Numbered from the stretch's first letter, positions 50,401 through 58,723 are shown. The stretch is DNA of 64,000 nt from Deltaproteobacteria bacterium (GCA_020632715.1 JACKFA010000001.1:248001-312000), one strand, 5' to 3'. Program-made: numbers and translations. Notes: generated from the letters alone by a model not told the origin.

Positions 50401-53400
50401 TCTTCGGGGACAGCGGCGTCCTCGACGACGGCTCGCCGGTGTCGAACCAGGGCTCGGACGACCAGGGCGTCGACCTCGCGCAGGACACGTTCCGCTTCTA
50501 CCGCGTGACCGTGCCGCCCGGGAACGCGGGCCTCTTCCGGACGCGCGTCGAGGCCATCTCGGGGAACCCCGACCTCTACATCCGGCGCGGGGCGGCGCCC
50601 ACGCTGAACTACATCCCGCCCGGCTACGGCTACCTCTGGGACTACGCCGACCAGCTCGCGGGCTCGACCTACGGGCACTGGGTCGTGCCGGACACGCGCA
50701 ACGGGACGGAGCTCACGCCGGGCGAGTACTGGCTCGCCGTGCACGCGAAGGACAGCAACGTCCGCTATCGGCTGAAGGTGGACGTCGGGACCATCGCGGA
50801 CCTCGCGCAGGAGGGCGGGCAGGTGACGGGGCAGGCGCTCGCCGCGGGGGACATGCGGAGCTACCGGGTGCACGTGCCGCAGACGTCGCTGGACACGGCG
50901 TCGTCGACGCCGCTCGACTGGCGGATCCAGCTGACGCAGCAGGCGGGGGACGCGGTGGTCTTCCTGCGCGAGGCGGTGCCGGCGGGGCTCTGGTCGACCG
51001 TGCCGCAGCCGGGCTCGGGGGCCGACTACTACCTGCGCGACTGGAACGGCGACCGGAACCCGTACGTCTACGGCCTCTCGCAGCTCCCGAAGATCGACGC
51101 GTCCGGGACGACGACGCTGTCGATGCCGGTTCTCCGGCCGGACACGACGTACTACCTGAGCGTGTACGCGCGCACGGACACGGTGTTCGACCTCGCGTCG
51201 AGCGTCGGGGCCGCGCGGCAGGCGCTCGACGGGGTGTTCCCCTACACGGGCGCGGAGATCCACGCGACGGTGCCGGCGGGCGGGCGCAAGCTCTTCCGGG
51301 TGGACGTGCCCGCGGACGGCGCGCGCTGGCTCCAGGACGGGACGGTCGGCGACGGCGTGACGCTCTACCTGTCGCAGGGGATGATCCCGGTCACGACGGG
51401 GTACGCGGACTGGACGAGCTACTCGACGAACGCGGACCTCGACCACGCGCTCCTGAACCCCGACGCGCTCGTGGGCGCGTACCCGTGGGTCCCAGGGGAG
51501 AGCTACTACCTGCTCGCGGTCAACACGGGGGGCGCGGCGGCGGCCGTCGACCTCGTGCTCGATGGGCGCGCGCGCGACGACGACAGCGACGCGGACGGGC
51601 TCCCCGACGGGTGGGAGCTCGAGCACTTCGGCTACCTCTACTATGGCCCGTCCGACGACACCGACGGGGACCGGCTCGACAACGCCGCGGAGCTCGCGCT
51701 CGGGACGGACCCGACGCGCCGCGACACCGACGGCGACCACGTCGACGACGCCGCGGAGATCGCGGCCGGGAGCGATCCGCTCGCGGCGGACAGCGACGAC
51801 GACCACGTCTGCGACGCGAGCGACTCGGCGCCGGACGATCCGAGCGAGTCGGGGCCGGTGCTGCGGCTCGTGATGCACGAGTACCACGCGGGGACGTTCG
51901 GGAGCGGCTACGGGTCGGACCAGCACAAGACGCGGCTCGTGGCGGTCTTCGACAAGAGCGCCGTGAAGGCGCACTGGCTGCACGTGACGGGCTGGGACGT
52001 CGAGGCGGCCGACGAGGTGTCGGTGACGCTCAACGGGAAGCTCCTCGGCTACCTGCCGGTGGGCGGGGACCAGGCGCTGTCGACGCCGGTGCTCTTCTGG
52101 GTCGACACGGACGAGCTCCTCGACGGGGCGGACGCGAACCGGCTCGAGCTGCGGCAGAAGACCGCCGGGGAGCCCTGGGGGGTCGCGGACCTCGGCCTCT
52201 TCACGTTCGGCGACACCTTCGGGCGCGACGAGACCGGCGCGTACGACGACAGGCACCCGGAGGGCTTCGACATCCGCTGGCCGTCGCCGTGGGAGGACCA
52301 GCTGCTCGAGGTGCGGGCGTTCGACCTCGAGCGCGCGGACGACGTCGCGATCACGCTCGACGGGGCGCCGCTCTTCGACGCGGTGCCGGGCGGGGGCGAC
52401 CTCGCGTGGACGCCGTACTACCAGGTGCCGGTGCTCGGGGCGGACTACCCGGCGGACGGGGTGCGGGTCATCTCGGTGCGGCCGCGGGGCGGGAGCGATG
52501 GGGCGTATCAGCTGCGGATCGTGGACTGCCGCGCGCTCAGGACGGGCTTCGGGCCGGCGTTCGGGACGCCGGGCGAGCTCGAGCACGCGAAGTCGGCGGT
52601 GAGCTTCCTCGTGCCGGTGAAGGCCGCGCGGCGGGAGCTGAAGCTCTCCGCGGCGGTGACGCAGGGCGGGCGCGTCGCGACGACGGGGACTATGGCGCGC
52701 GGGCCCGGGTGGACGGCGACGGACACGCCGTACAGCCCGGCGCTCGTGTTCTGCTCGGACGCGGGGCGGAGCGACGACCTCGAGCTGACGCGGGTCGAGC
52801 CGGCCGTGGTGCCGGAGGGGGCGTACGCGACGTTCGGGGTGTCGGTCAGCTACTACGGCGAGCCCATCGACAGCGACAACGACGGGCACCTCGACTGCGA
52901 CGACGCCTTCCCGAACGAGAGCGACGAGTGGTTCGACGACGACCACGACGGGCTCGGGGACAACTGGGAGACGTTCTACTTCGGCGGGCTCGACGTCGCG
53001 TCGGCGGGGACGGACGAGGACGAGGACGGCGTCGTCGACCTCGACGAGTTCGTGGTGCGCGGGGATCCGGCGTGCGCGGACCTCGACGAGGACGCGTACC
53101 TCGGGCACACGGCGTGGTGCCCGCGGGGCGACGACTGCGACGATCACGACCCGCTGCGCGGGGCGTCGGCCGGGGACGCGGACTGCGACGACGTGCCGGC
53201 GACCGAGGACTGCGACGACACGGATCCGGCGGTCGGGTCGAGCGAGGGGGACGCGGACTGCGACCTCGTGCCGGCGGCGGAGGACTGCGACGACCACGAC
53301 GCGAGCGTCGGGTCGAGCGCGGGGGACGCGGACTGCGACGGCGTGCCGACGGCCGACGACTGCGACGACGACGACGCGAGCGCGGGGGCGCGCGCGGCGG

Positions 53401-55370
53401 ACGCGGACTGCGACGGGGTGCCGACGGCCGAGGACTGCGACGACCACGACGCGGCGAGCACGGTCGTGGCCGACGACGCCGACTGCGACGGGGTCGTGGC
53501 CGGGGCGGACTGCGACGATCACGACGCGGCGAGCACGGTCGTGGCCGACGACGCCGACTGTGACGGGGTGGTCGCGGGAGCGGACTGCGACGACCACGAC
53601 GCGAGCAGCACGGTCGTGGCCGAGGACGCCGACTGCGACGGGGTCGTGGCGGCCGAGGACTGCGACGATCACGACGCGAGCAGCACGGTCGTCGCGGGTG
53701 ACGCCGACTGCGACGGGGTCGTGGCGGCCGAGGACTGCGACGATCACGACGCGGCGAGCACGGTCGTGGCCGGGGACGCGGACTGCGACGGGGTCGTGAC
53801 GGCGCTCGACTGCGACGATCACGACGCGGCGAGCACGGCGATCGCCGACGACGCCGACTGCGACGGGGTCGTGGCCGGGGATGACTGCGACGATCACGAC
53901 GCCGGGAGCACCGTCGTGGCCGACGACGCCGACTGCGACGGGGTCGTGGCGGCGCTCGACTGCGACGATCACGACGCGGGCAGCACGGTCGTCGCGGGCG
54001 ACGCCGACTGCGACGGGGCGGTCACGGCGCTCGACTGCGACGATCACGACGCGGCGAGCACGGTCGTGGCCGGCGACGCCGACTGCGACGGGGTCGTCAC
54101 GGCGCTCGACTGCGACGATCACGACGCGGGCAGCACGGTGGTCGCGGGGGACGCGGACTGCGACGGCTGGGCGACGACGCTCGACTGCGACGACCACGAC
54201 GCGGCGGTGGGGCCGGTGGCGGCTGACGCGGACTGCGACGGCTGGGCGACGGCGGACGACTGCGACGACCACGACGCGACGGTCGGTGGGCGGCCGCTCG
54301 ACGGGGACTGCGACGGGGTGCCGACGGCGGAGGACTGCGACGACGCGAGCGCGGCGCTCGGAGCGCAGGCGGCGGACCACGACTGCGATGGCGTGCCGAC
54401 GGCGGCGGACTGCGACGACGAGGACGCGGCGCTCGGGGCGCAGGCGGCGGACGCGGACTGCGATGGGGTCCTGACGGAGGCGGACTGCGACGACCACGAC
54501 GCGGCGCTCGGGGCGCAGGCGCTCGACGGGGACTGCGACGGGGTCCTGACGGACGCGGACTGCGACGACGCGGACCCGGGGTCGGGCGCCATCGCGGACG
54601 ATGGGGACTGCGACGGGGTCGGTGACGGCGCGGACTGCGACCCGGCGGACGCGGCGGAGACGCGGGTGTGCACGGACTGCGCGGACGAGGACCAGGACGG
54701 TCACTTCGCCGTCGGCGAGGGGTGCCCGATCGGCGACGACTGCGACGACGGGGACGCGGCGGGGACGTTGGTCGGCGAGGACGCCGACTGCGACGGGGTC
54801 GTGACGGAGGAGGACTGCGACGACGCCGATCCGGAGGTCGGGGTGTGCCCGACGACGTGCGTGGACGCGGACGAGGACGGGGCGTACGCGGTGTCGGCGG
54901 AGTGCCCGAAGGGGACGGACTGCGACGACGCGGACCCGGAGAGCCCGACGACGGACGAGGACCGGGACTGCGACGGCGCGGCGGACGCGGTGGACGTGTG
55001 CCCGGAGATCGCGGACCCGGGGCAGGCGGACGCGGACGCGGACGGCGTGGGCGACGCGTGCGACGTGTGCCCGGCGGTGTCGGACCCGGATCAGGCCGAC
55101 AGCGACGGGGACGGCGTGGGCGACGCCTGCGAGGACGCCGACGGCGACGGGATCCCGGACGCCGTGGACAACTGCCCGGCGGTGGCGAACGCGGACCAGG
55201 CGGACGCGGACCTCGACGGGGTCGGCGACGCGTGCGCGTCGCGGGAGACGCGCGAGGTGCACGGCGGGAGCAGCTGCGGCGCCGGGGGCCCCGGGGGCGG
55301 CGCGACGGCGGGCGCGTTGCTGCTCGCGCTCGCGGCGCTGCTCGTCTGGCGGCGGCGGCGGGCGTCGTAG
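44424..55370 (+). CDS. giant repetitive surface protein with MYXO-CTERM anchor
   Basis: About 3,648 residues. ATG 44424 follows GGAG at 9 nt and gives a lipoprotein-like signal (LALLAPLCALAAAC); ATG 44388 is an alternative. The first ~2,300 residues are beta-sandwich modules of the pre-peptidase (PPC) kind, including three ~420-residue copies (landmarks RYF, GWDLRL, RRQK-x-G-x-D). TSP3-like loops follow (DSDADGLPDGWELEHFG), then two further beta domains. Next are twenty 25-residue repeats of the DCDDHDA...DADCDG type (MopE-like metal-binding motif), further TSP3 loops (DADGVGDACD), and finally SSCGAGGPGGG plus helix plus RRRR. Likely an anchored calcium-loaded adhesin or stalk. All three plus-strand frames and the antisense are largely open, but only this one has coherent domains. 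Confidence 0.88.
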   Translation: MSSHRFVTALALLAPLCALAAACAGPSAPGAPAPAVARQALEGDPGDPFLLTAPDTATGTLAANASHTYRVTVPAGHAGLRVAVSATGGNVDLLLRRDDPVSGSLVAAEYDRDVLTVFRTPEETVADDLWYVEVRARDAAADYSLAVDARYAEQLVWDTGAALLGDAPVTRATAGGDYLFAVTAQNSAYGAWRTVLRVESGDADLYMAPSSFPADWVGNRSTDPGSDAVLLAANQYGANDTWLVRVHVHHGGATWSLLSGDVHVVDLGALPTAPAPLTVEPDVFGLAFAKTSVPAEALAWRLAAYGHALAIDKLQVPLPDRPGTYDWKADDHLLVVPPLLSAEQFFVTVTASQPFTLDSAQQAIHDAPGDGFAFTVDDADDDGFGYVTYRVVVPVSQIAWQVKVAPVSGECDVYVKRLAVPAEYDNGGFSEAPAGDDSITQVPPSLSDGTWYVTVRGTPPFSFRLTSGNPVVTDIPFVTEGVGSGHVDNGAGFESLVGWRFFRVPDIVSQVGSLGWILDLAGHVPGTEIALRKNAVPGRWSYRTFQGADYPGYVQEHAHVDLSSTTGFLERPNHEADIWYIGVNHPTAPLGPFTLTTRTFHPTDLAFDGGSATVAAQTSGRWRYFKIPVPPTALGWDLRLTGVGSGRPRMVVRAELLPADFNTTTLGYAPFYYGTEWQSGWQWAPGADLTQHGSSALGDDETGRFFFAGYGAPVREGVYYVAVSDAWSTERGADLTYTLTSRGVGDGLQIPVTPLAYDGGSASVSGLSPRDVRVYSVDVPEGATSFALDLTPTAGDAMMVLARDHVPNSEASQDTTSVQGARRQKAGPDFFYRYPTYPYGQPTDGQIEAGRYYVVVGAEGAGAGAGYGTIGTGATAYSLTSHGEQTVKGGADLVVTDGTSGSWPGETLRYGEQRAYRFTAPDDATSIEVRLTRHAGTPQYTLIDGTGPFPTPQQSYQAAEQGASWILTGDALTTLTDPRGVYTVLVTANAGADGEVDADYDLTIEAKGLTPLAFNGGVAAVSAQESRTWRYFEVVVPEGALGWDLRLENVSGGRPRMVIARDTLPRDFNTTSYGYVGIDGRDVWPTGGQWGVGTDMTGFYYAPDGGDEYGRRVQMGMGSPLEPGVYHVGVSDAYGGQSGDAMSYELVSRGIGVGDDGDGAPWAIQVHDLAWDGGVATGTVAAREVAYYRVEVPPTATSWDVALAPAAPGDALLAVRRGRLPNASATGYTADHESYFMGARRQKNGDEHYYLSLDSGQAALNTGTWYLAVAGEGQGVDRNYSRAGSGDTAFTLTSRGPMTVVATSDAVGGDDGETPVRFAAQHLAYGEERVYRFTVPDGLYALAIAFENATGGPYAGVTDGWSGSEPVNQDPIPYPYGGGYGQHDHGAGPILYGPATPQPLQTLSPRAGTWTVTVVGGYGPNGEEPTDFDLVVRPVDEVIVTDPVWPRHDLAFNGGQVTVTGQPEQSWHMFDLVVPEGCLGWDLRLEDVTGGSPHLVIRRDADPPADYSPYWYLMDLLEWPTEAQWNVAGDLAQRPYGQPATPDGQGAVYEWGRRAAMGLGAPLEPGRYVVGVTDDYSGQGPMSYTIRSRGIGQGDDESGAPWAIQVQDIAFGVPVSAEVVPARSNVYYRVTVPEGLESFRAELTPTVGEAMLTLRKGHLPNSEAQSGRTTSDSGAGARRQKGGEDFFYRYPDYDQATVAGGVYYVAVAAEGQTPYSPSHYGAGASSWTLLVDGPIPVHGGTDQVVSASSGPVAFRGQTLRANDVGLYRLRVSPDVRAFEIRLENKTGESNFTATLRPYFLATLPTPNEYGYRATEGGSGSVASGTLAETIVGETGDLTIAVAAPASSASDSAFDVVVTPLGVTELAWDGGSAQVTLPDLGTRFFHVTVPEDCDGVAQAGWIVTQDTTAGSVQVSVRKGALPGDAAAGGQTLETYTRETIIVPPYLEPGDWYVRARASGSSSASITTREVKEARHWTMPARGVDPSVPGLAPPLFGDSGVLDDGSPVSNQGSDDQGVDLAQDTFRFYRVTVPPGNAGLFRTRVEAISGNPDLYIRRGAAPTLNYIPPGYGYLWDYADQLAGSTYGHWVVPDTRNGTELTPGEYWLAVHAKDSNVRYRLKVDVGTIADLAQEGGQVTGQALAAGDMRSYRVHVPQTSLDTASSTPLDWRIQLTQQAGDAVVFLREAVPAGLWSTVPQPGSGADYYLRDWNGDRNPYVYGLSQLPKIDASGTTTLSMPVLRPDTTYYLSVYARTDTVFDLASSVGAARQALDGVFPYTGAEIHATVPAGGRKLFRVDVPADGARWLQDGTVGDGVTLYLSQGMIPVTTGYADWTSYSTNADLDHALLNPDALVGAYPWVPGESYYLLAVNTGGAAAAVDLVLDGRARDDDSDADGLPDGWELEHFGYLYYGPSDDTDGDRLDNAAELALGTDPTRRDTDGDHVDDAAEIAAGSDPLAADSDDDHVCDASDSAPDDPSESGPVLRLVMHEYHAGTFGSGYGSDQHKTRLVAVFDKSAVKAHWLHVTGWDVEAADEVSVTLNGKLLGYLPVGGDQALSTPVLFWVDTDELLDGADANRLELRQKTAGEPWGVADLGLFTFGDTFGRDETGAYDDRHPEGFDIRWPSPWEDQLLEVRAFDLERADDVAITLDGAPLFDAVPGGGDLAWTPYYQVPVLGADYPADGVRVISVRPRGGSDGAYQLRIVDCRALRTGFGPAFGTPGELEHAKSAVSFLVPVKAARRELKLSAAVTQGGRVATTGTMARGPGWTATDTPYSPALVFCSDAGRSDDLELTRVEPAVVPEGAYATFGVSVSYYGEPIDSDNDGHLDCDDAFPNESDEWFDDDHDGLGDNWETFYFGGLDVASAGTDEDEDGVVDLDEFVVRGDPACADLDEDAYLGHTAWCPRGDDCDDHDPLRGASAGDADCDDVPATEDCDDTDPAVGSSEGDADCDLVPAAEDCDDHDASVGSSAGDADCDGVPTADDCDDDDASAGARAADADCDGVPTAEDCDDHDAASTVVADDADCDGVVAGADCDDHDAASTVVADDADCDGVVAGADCDDHDASSTVVAEDADCDGVVAAEDCDDHDASSTVVAGDADCDGVVAAEDCDDHDAASTVVAGDADCDGVVTALDCDDHDAASTAIADDADCDGVVAGDDCDDHDAGSTVVADDADCDGVVAALDCDDHDAGSTVVAGDADCDGAVTALDCDDHDAASTVVAGDADCDGVVTALDCDDHDAGSTVVAGDADCDGWATTLDCDDHDAAVGPVAADADCDGWATADDCDDHDATVGGRPLDGDCDGVPTAEDCDDASAALGAQAADHDCDGVPTAADCDDEDAALGAQAADADCDGVLTEADCDDHDAALGAQALDGDCDGVLTDADCDDADPGSGAIADDGDCDGVGDGADCDPADAAETRVCTDCADEDQDGHFAVGEGCPIGDDCDDGDAAGTLVGEDADCDGVVTEEDCDDADPEVGVCPTTCVDADEDGAYAVSAECPKGTDCDDADPESPTTDEDRDCDGAADAVDVCPEIADPGQADADADGVGDACDVCPAVSDPDQADSDGDGVGDACEDADGDGIPDAVDNCPAVANADQADADLDGVGDACASRETREVHGGSSCGAGGPGGGATAGALLLALAALLVWRRRRAS
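46230..50020 (+). repeat. three large tandem modules in the giant surface protein
   Basis: Module starts near 46230, 47458 and 48772 share LAF(D/N)GG, a Trp/Phe-containing strand, LGWDLRLxxVxGGxP and, ~600 nt later, PNSEA/PNASA and (A)RRQK. Spacing is 1.22 and 1.31 kb. The modules are diverged, so the duplication is older than that at 60 kb. Confidence 0.7.
53125..54660 (+). repeat. twenty 75-bp repeats encoding Asp/Cys metal-binding motifs
   Basis: The unit GACTGCGACGATCACGACGC recurs every 75 bp (for example at 53508, 53583 and 53658), with partial loss of regularity at both ends. Each unit encodes DCDDHDA and DADCDG. Inner copies are nearly identical in DNA, so recent unit expansion is likely. 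Confidence 0.85.
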
Positions 55371-55391
55371 TCCGGCGCGGGCGGCTCGGCC

Positions 55392-55434
55392 CGCGGGTTT
55401 CGCGCGCGTGGGGGACGCGCGCACGCGACCCGCG
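55392..55434 (+). terminator. long GC hairpin after the giant gene
   Basis: CGCGGGT and ACCCGCG form the outer arms, with further CGCGCGT/ACGCGCG pairing around a GGGGG loop. No T run follows. It probably separates the giant gene from the kinase operon. Confidence 0.5.
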
Positions 55435-55466
55435 ACTCGGCGCCCGGGGAGTGCTATTTTGCCCGG

Positions 55467-57080
55467 ATGGACGACAACGTGCAGCCGGCGTCCTCCCCCC
55501 CGGGCGACGGTGACCTCCGCTTCCAGGCGCTCTTCGAGCAGCTGCCGATGAGCGCCGTGCTCTATGACACGGACGGTCGTCCGCGCGCGACGAACCGCGC
55601 CTTCCTCGACCTCTGGCGCATCCCCGAGGGCGGCGCCGCCTACCTCCTCGCGAACTACAACATCCTCGAGGACGACCTCCTCCGCGTGCACGGGCTCATG
55701 CCCTACGTCGAGCGCGGGATGCGCGGTGAGCCCACCGAGATCCCCGTCCTCGGCTACGACCCGGACATGAACCCGGTCACCTCCCCGCTCGAGGGGCCGA
55801 CGCGCTGGGTCCGCGGCTACCTCTTCCCCGTGCGCGACGGCGCCGGCGTCCTCCGGCACGTCGTCCTCGTCCACGAGGACATCACCGAGCGCCACCTCGC
55901 GACCGCCGCCCTCGAGCGCAGCGAGCGCCTCCTCGCCGAGGCGCAGCGCCTCGGACACGTCGGCCACTGGGAGCACCGCCTCAAGACCGGCGAGACCGTG
56001 CTCTCCGACGAGCTCCGCCGCATGGTCGCCTGGCCGACGGGCGTCCCCTCCCCCGCCGACGTCCGCGCCGTCGTCGGCGACACCGGCTACCGCGAGATCG
56101 CCACCACCCTCGCCGCCTGCGTCCGCGACGGACAGAGCCGCGACCTCACCATCACCGCCGAGATCGAGGGGCGCCGCCGCCACTTCCGCGCCGTCTTCCG
56201 CTGCGAGCTCGCCGACCACGGGCAGCCCGAGCGCGTCCTCGGCATCGCCGCCGACGAGACCGAGCAGGAGGAGGAGCGCCTGCGCACCGAGCGCCACCGC
56301 ACCGAGCTCCGCCGCGCCGAGCAGCTCATCGCCCTCGGCACGGTCGCTGCGGGCGTCGCCCACGAGGTCAACAACCCCAACCACTTCATCGGCCTCACCT
56401 CCGAGCTCATGGCCGAGGTCTGGCGCGACGCCCTCCCCGCCCTCGACGCCTGGGCCGCCGCGCACCCCGACTTCCGCCTCGGCGGCATGCCCTTCGCCGA
56501 GGCGCGCGAGGAGATGTCGTTCATGGCGCGCGAGGTGAAGAACGCCTCCGAGCGCATCGCCCGCATCGTCGGCGAGCTGCGCGGCTTCTCGGCGCGCGCC
56601 CGCGGGCGCGAGGACGTCGGCACCTTCGACGTCAACGAGCGCGTCCGCAGCGCCCTCCGCCTCCTCCAGCACCGCGTCAAGATGGCGACCGACCGCCTCG
56701 ACGTGCGCCTCGACGCCGATCTCCCGCGCGCCCGCGGCGACGGCGCCCGCTTCGAGCAGGTCGTCATCAACCTCGTCTCGAACGCGTGCGAGGCCCTGAC
56801 GCGCCAGGCGCAGGGGATCGCCGTCGCCACGGGCCGCGTGGGCGACGACGGCGCCGTGATCCTCGACGTCCTCGACGAGGGCGTCGGCATCGACGAGGCG
56901 CACCTCGCGCGCGTGAGCGAGCCGTTCTTCACGACGAAGCTCGACAGCGGCGGGACCGGCCTCGGCCTCGCCATCGTCGAGCGGATCCTCGCCGACCTCG
57001 GCGGCGAGCTCTCGCTCTCGCGGCGCCCCGAGGGCGGCACCCGCGCGCGCGTCCGCCTCGCGAACGTGGTGATCCCGTGA
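55467..57080 (+). CDS. PAS-domain sensor histidine kinase
   Basis: A 537-residue kinase without membrane segments. PAS domains occupy residues ~17-150 (ALFEQLPMSAVLYDTDGRPRATNRAF; LVHEDITERH) and ~155-275, then comes a DHp helix with H-box GTVAAGVAHEVNNPNHFIGL (His299). The catalytic domain has N-box NLVSNACEAL, G1 DEGVGI, F-box EPFFTTK and G2 GGTGLGLAIV. The HEVNNP form groups it with NtrB/AtoS-like kinases that control sigma-54 activators. It is cytoplasmic, so it senses an internal signal. Its TGA overlaps the regulator's GTG by 4 nt. Confidence 0.93.
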   Translation: MDDNVQPASSPPGDGDLRFQALFEQLPMSAVLYDTDGRPRATNRAFLDLWRIPEGGAAYLLANYNILEDDLLRVHGLMPYVERGMRGEPTEIPVLGYDPDMNPVTSPLEGPTRWVRGYLFPVRDGAGVLRHVVLVHEDITERHLATAALERSERLLAEAQRLGHVGHWEHRLKTGETVLSDELRRMVAWPTGVPSPADVRAVVGDTGYREIATTLAACVRDGQSRDLTITAEIEGRRRHFRAVFRCELADHGQPERVLGIAADETEQEEERLRTERHRTELRRAEQLIALGTVAAGVAHEVNNPNHFIGLTSELMAEVWRDALPALDAWAAAHPDFRLGGMPFAEAREEMSFMAREVKNASERIARIVGELRGFSARARGREDVGTFDVNERVRSALRLLQHRVKMATDRLDVRLDADLPRARGDGARFEQVVINLVSNACEALTRQAQGIAVATGRVGDDGAVILDVLDEGVGIDEAHLARVSEPFFTTKLDSGGTGLGLAIVERILADLGGELSLSRRPEGGTRARVRLANVVIP

Positions 57081-58468
57081 GCGGCACGCGGCCCGCTGGG
57101 CGGGTCCTCATCGTCGACGACGAGCCGCAGGTCGCCCGCGCCGCGCGCCTGACGCTCGGCGCCCGCGGCTTCGAGGACGTCGCCACCTGCACCGAGCCGC
57201 GGGCCGTCGAGCGCCTCCTCGGCGAGCAGCCGACCGCCGTCCTGCTGCTCGACCTGAACATGCCCGAGCTCCCCGGTATGGAGCTCCTCCGCCGGGTCCG
57301 CGTCTCCTTCCCGGACGTCGCCGTCATCGTCATGACCGCGAACGACGACGTCACCGTCGCCGTCGACGCCATGCGCAGGGGTGCGGTCGACTACCTCGTG
57401 AAGCCCGTCGCCGCCGACGTCCTCGAGGCGCGCGTCCACCAGGCGCTCGTCGAGCAGGCCGACCGGCACGAGGCGAGCACCCTGCGCGCCGCGCTCGCGG
57501 GGGCGCCCCGACCCGGCGAGGACGTGTTCGCCGGGATGATCACCCAGGCGCCCGCCATGAAGCGCGTGTTCGCCTACGTCGACGCGATCGCGCGCGGCGC
57601 CCAGCCCGTGCTCATCCTCGGCGAGAGCGGCACCGGGAAGGAGCTCGTCGCGCGCGCCCTCCACGCGGCCGGGCAGCGCCCCGGGCCCTTCGTCGCGCTC
57701 AACGTCGCGGGGCTCGAGGGCACGCTCCTCGACGACGCCCTCTTCGGCCACGCCCCCGGCGCGTTCGCGGGCGCCGGCGAGGGGCGCCGCGGGGCGATCG
57801 CCGCGGCCGGCTCCGGGACGCTCTTCCTCGACGAGATCGGCGACCTCGACGCCGGGCAGCAGGTGAAGCTCCTGCGCGTGCTCGAGACGCGCCGCTACAC
57901 GCCCCTCGGGAGCGACGAGCTCGAGGTCGTGCGCGCGCGCGTCGTCGCGGCGACGAATCGCCCGCCCGGTGACCTCCGCGAGGACCTGCTCTTCCGCCTC
58001 CGGAGCTACCAGATCACGATGCCGCCCCTCCGCGAGCGCGTCGACGACGTGCTCCTCCTCGCGCGCCACTTCCTCGCCGCGGCCGCCGAGGAGCTCGGGC
58101 GGCGCGCGCCGGCGCTCGGACCCGAGGCGCAGTCGGTGCTCCTGCGCTACCGCTTCCCCGGCAACGTGCGCGAGCTGCGCTCGCTGATGCTCCACGCCGC
58201 CGCGGTCGCCGAGGAGCGCGTCGAGCCGGACCACCTGGTCCCGATGCTGATCGGCTCGCTCGAGACGCGCCCGGCCGACGGCGACATCCTCGACGAGACG
58301 GCCCTCCGGGCGCTCGAGCGCGACAACATGGTGAGGGCGCTCCGGCGCTGCGGCTGGCAGATCGCGGGCGACGGCGGCGCCGCCGAGCTCCTGGGGCTGA
58401 AGCCCAGCACCCTCGCGTCGCGCATGAAGACCCTCGAGGTCAGCCGCGAGCGCGACGACGCGCCCTGA
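57077..58468 (+). CDS. NtrC-family response regulator with altered GAFTGA loop
   Basis: A 463-residue regulator. The receiver (residues 1-125) has VDDEP, phospho-acceptor Asp59 in LLLDLNMPELPGM, MTAND and the Lys in YLVKPV. The AAA+ domain has Walker A GESGTGKE (182), Walker B GTLFLDEIGDLD and arginine finger in LLFRLRSYQITMPPLRER. The loop that contacts sigma-54 reads GAFAGA (228-233) where the family has GAFTGA. The C-terminus is an FhlA-like HTH (GGAAELLGLKPSTLASRMKTL). The Thr-to-Ala change would be expected to weaken sigma-54 activation, so the protein might act at sigma-70 promoters or be selective. Coupled to the kinase; next to two giant surface genes. Confidence 0.92.
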   Translation: MSGTRPAGRVLIVDDEPQVARAARLTLGARGFEDVATCTEPRAVERLLGEQPTAVLLLDLNMPELPGMELLRRVRVSFPDVAVIVMTANDDVTVAVDAMRRGAVDYLVKPVAADVLEARVHQALVEQADRHEASTLRAALAGAPRPGEDVFAGMITQAPAMKRVFAYVDAIARGAQPVLILGESGTGKELVARALHAAGQRPGPFVALNVAGLEGTLLDDALFGHAPGAFAGAGEGRRGAIAAAGSGTLFLDEIGDLDAGQQVKLLRVLETRRYTPLGSDELEVVRARVVAATNRPPGDLREDLLFRLRSYQITMPPLRERVDDVLLLARHFLAAAAEELGRRAPALGPEAQSVLLRYRFPGNVRELRSLMLHAAAVAEERVEPDHLVPMLIGSLETRPADGDILDETALRALERDNMVRALRRCGWQIAGDGGAAELLGLKPSTLASRMKTLEVSRERDDAP

Positions 58469-58534
58469 ATTGCGACCGAGTGGCCGGTTGCGATCGCGCT
58501 GAGCCGGCCGCGCGCCTGCGGCGCCGCGGAGACG

Positions 58535-58628
58535 CGAGATCTCGTGCCGGCGCGAGATGTCGGGCCGCGAGCTCGCGGCGACGGCCATTGATTTCAACAC
58601 CTTACACCGCGACCGCGAGATCTCGCGG
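58535..58628. promoter_or_regulatory. three CGAG..CTCG palindromes before the second giant gene
   Basis: CGAGATCTCG (58535-58544), CCGCGAGCTCGCGG (58565-58578) and CCGCGAGATCTCGCGG (58613-58628) are perfect and share a CGAG/CTCG core. They are 32 and 49 bp apart, centre to centre, 96-190 bp before the coding start. They are good candidates for operators of a dimeric regulator. The 255-bp gap 58469-58723 holds no other gene. Confidence 0.55.
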
Positions 58629-58723
58629 GTAACAAAGAGCGTCGAGGCGGGCGCTATCGCCCACCCCGCGCCGCGCCCTACGGTGAGGCCCACTCCAAGG
58701 CCCGAACCTGCGGGAGCTCGGCC

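Noticed and set aside
53125..54660. CRISPR-like regular repeats
   Set aside because: The 75-bp period is entirely coding, in frame, without unique spacers or cas genes.
44025..56903. A 12.9-kb open frame on the reverse strand (over 4,000 codons)
   Set aside because: It is antisense to the giant surface gene and kinase, has Arg/Val-Asp-Gly-rich monotony with no domains, and is explained by GC-rich third positions and the DCDD-type repeats. The plus-strand frame has signal peptide, modules and anchor.
58482..58496. Sigma-54-like TGGCCGG-TTGCG before the second giant gene
   Set aside because: Spacing between GG and GC is too short for a -24/-12 promoter.
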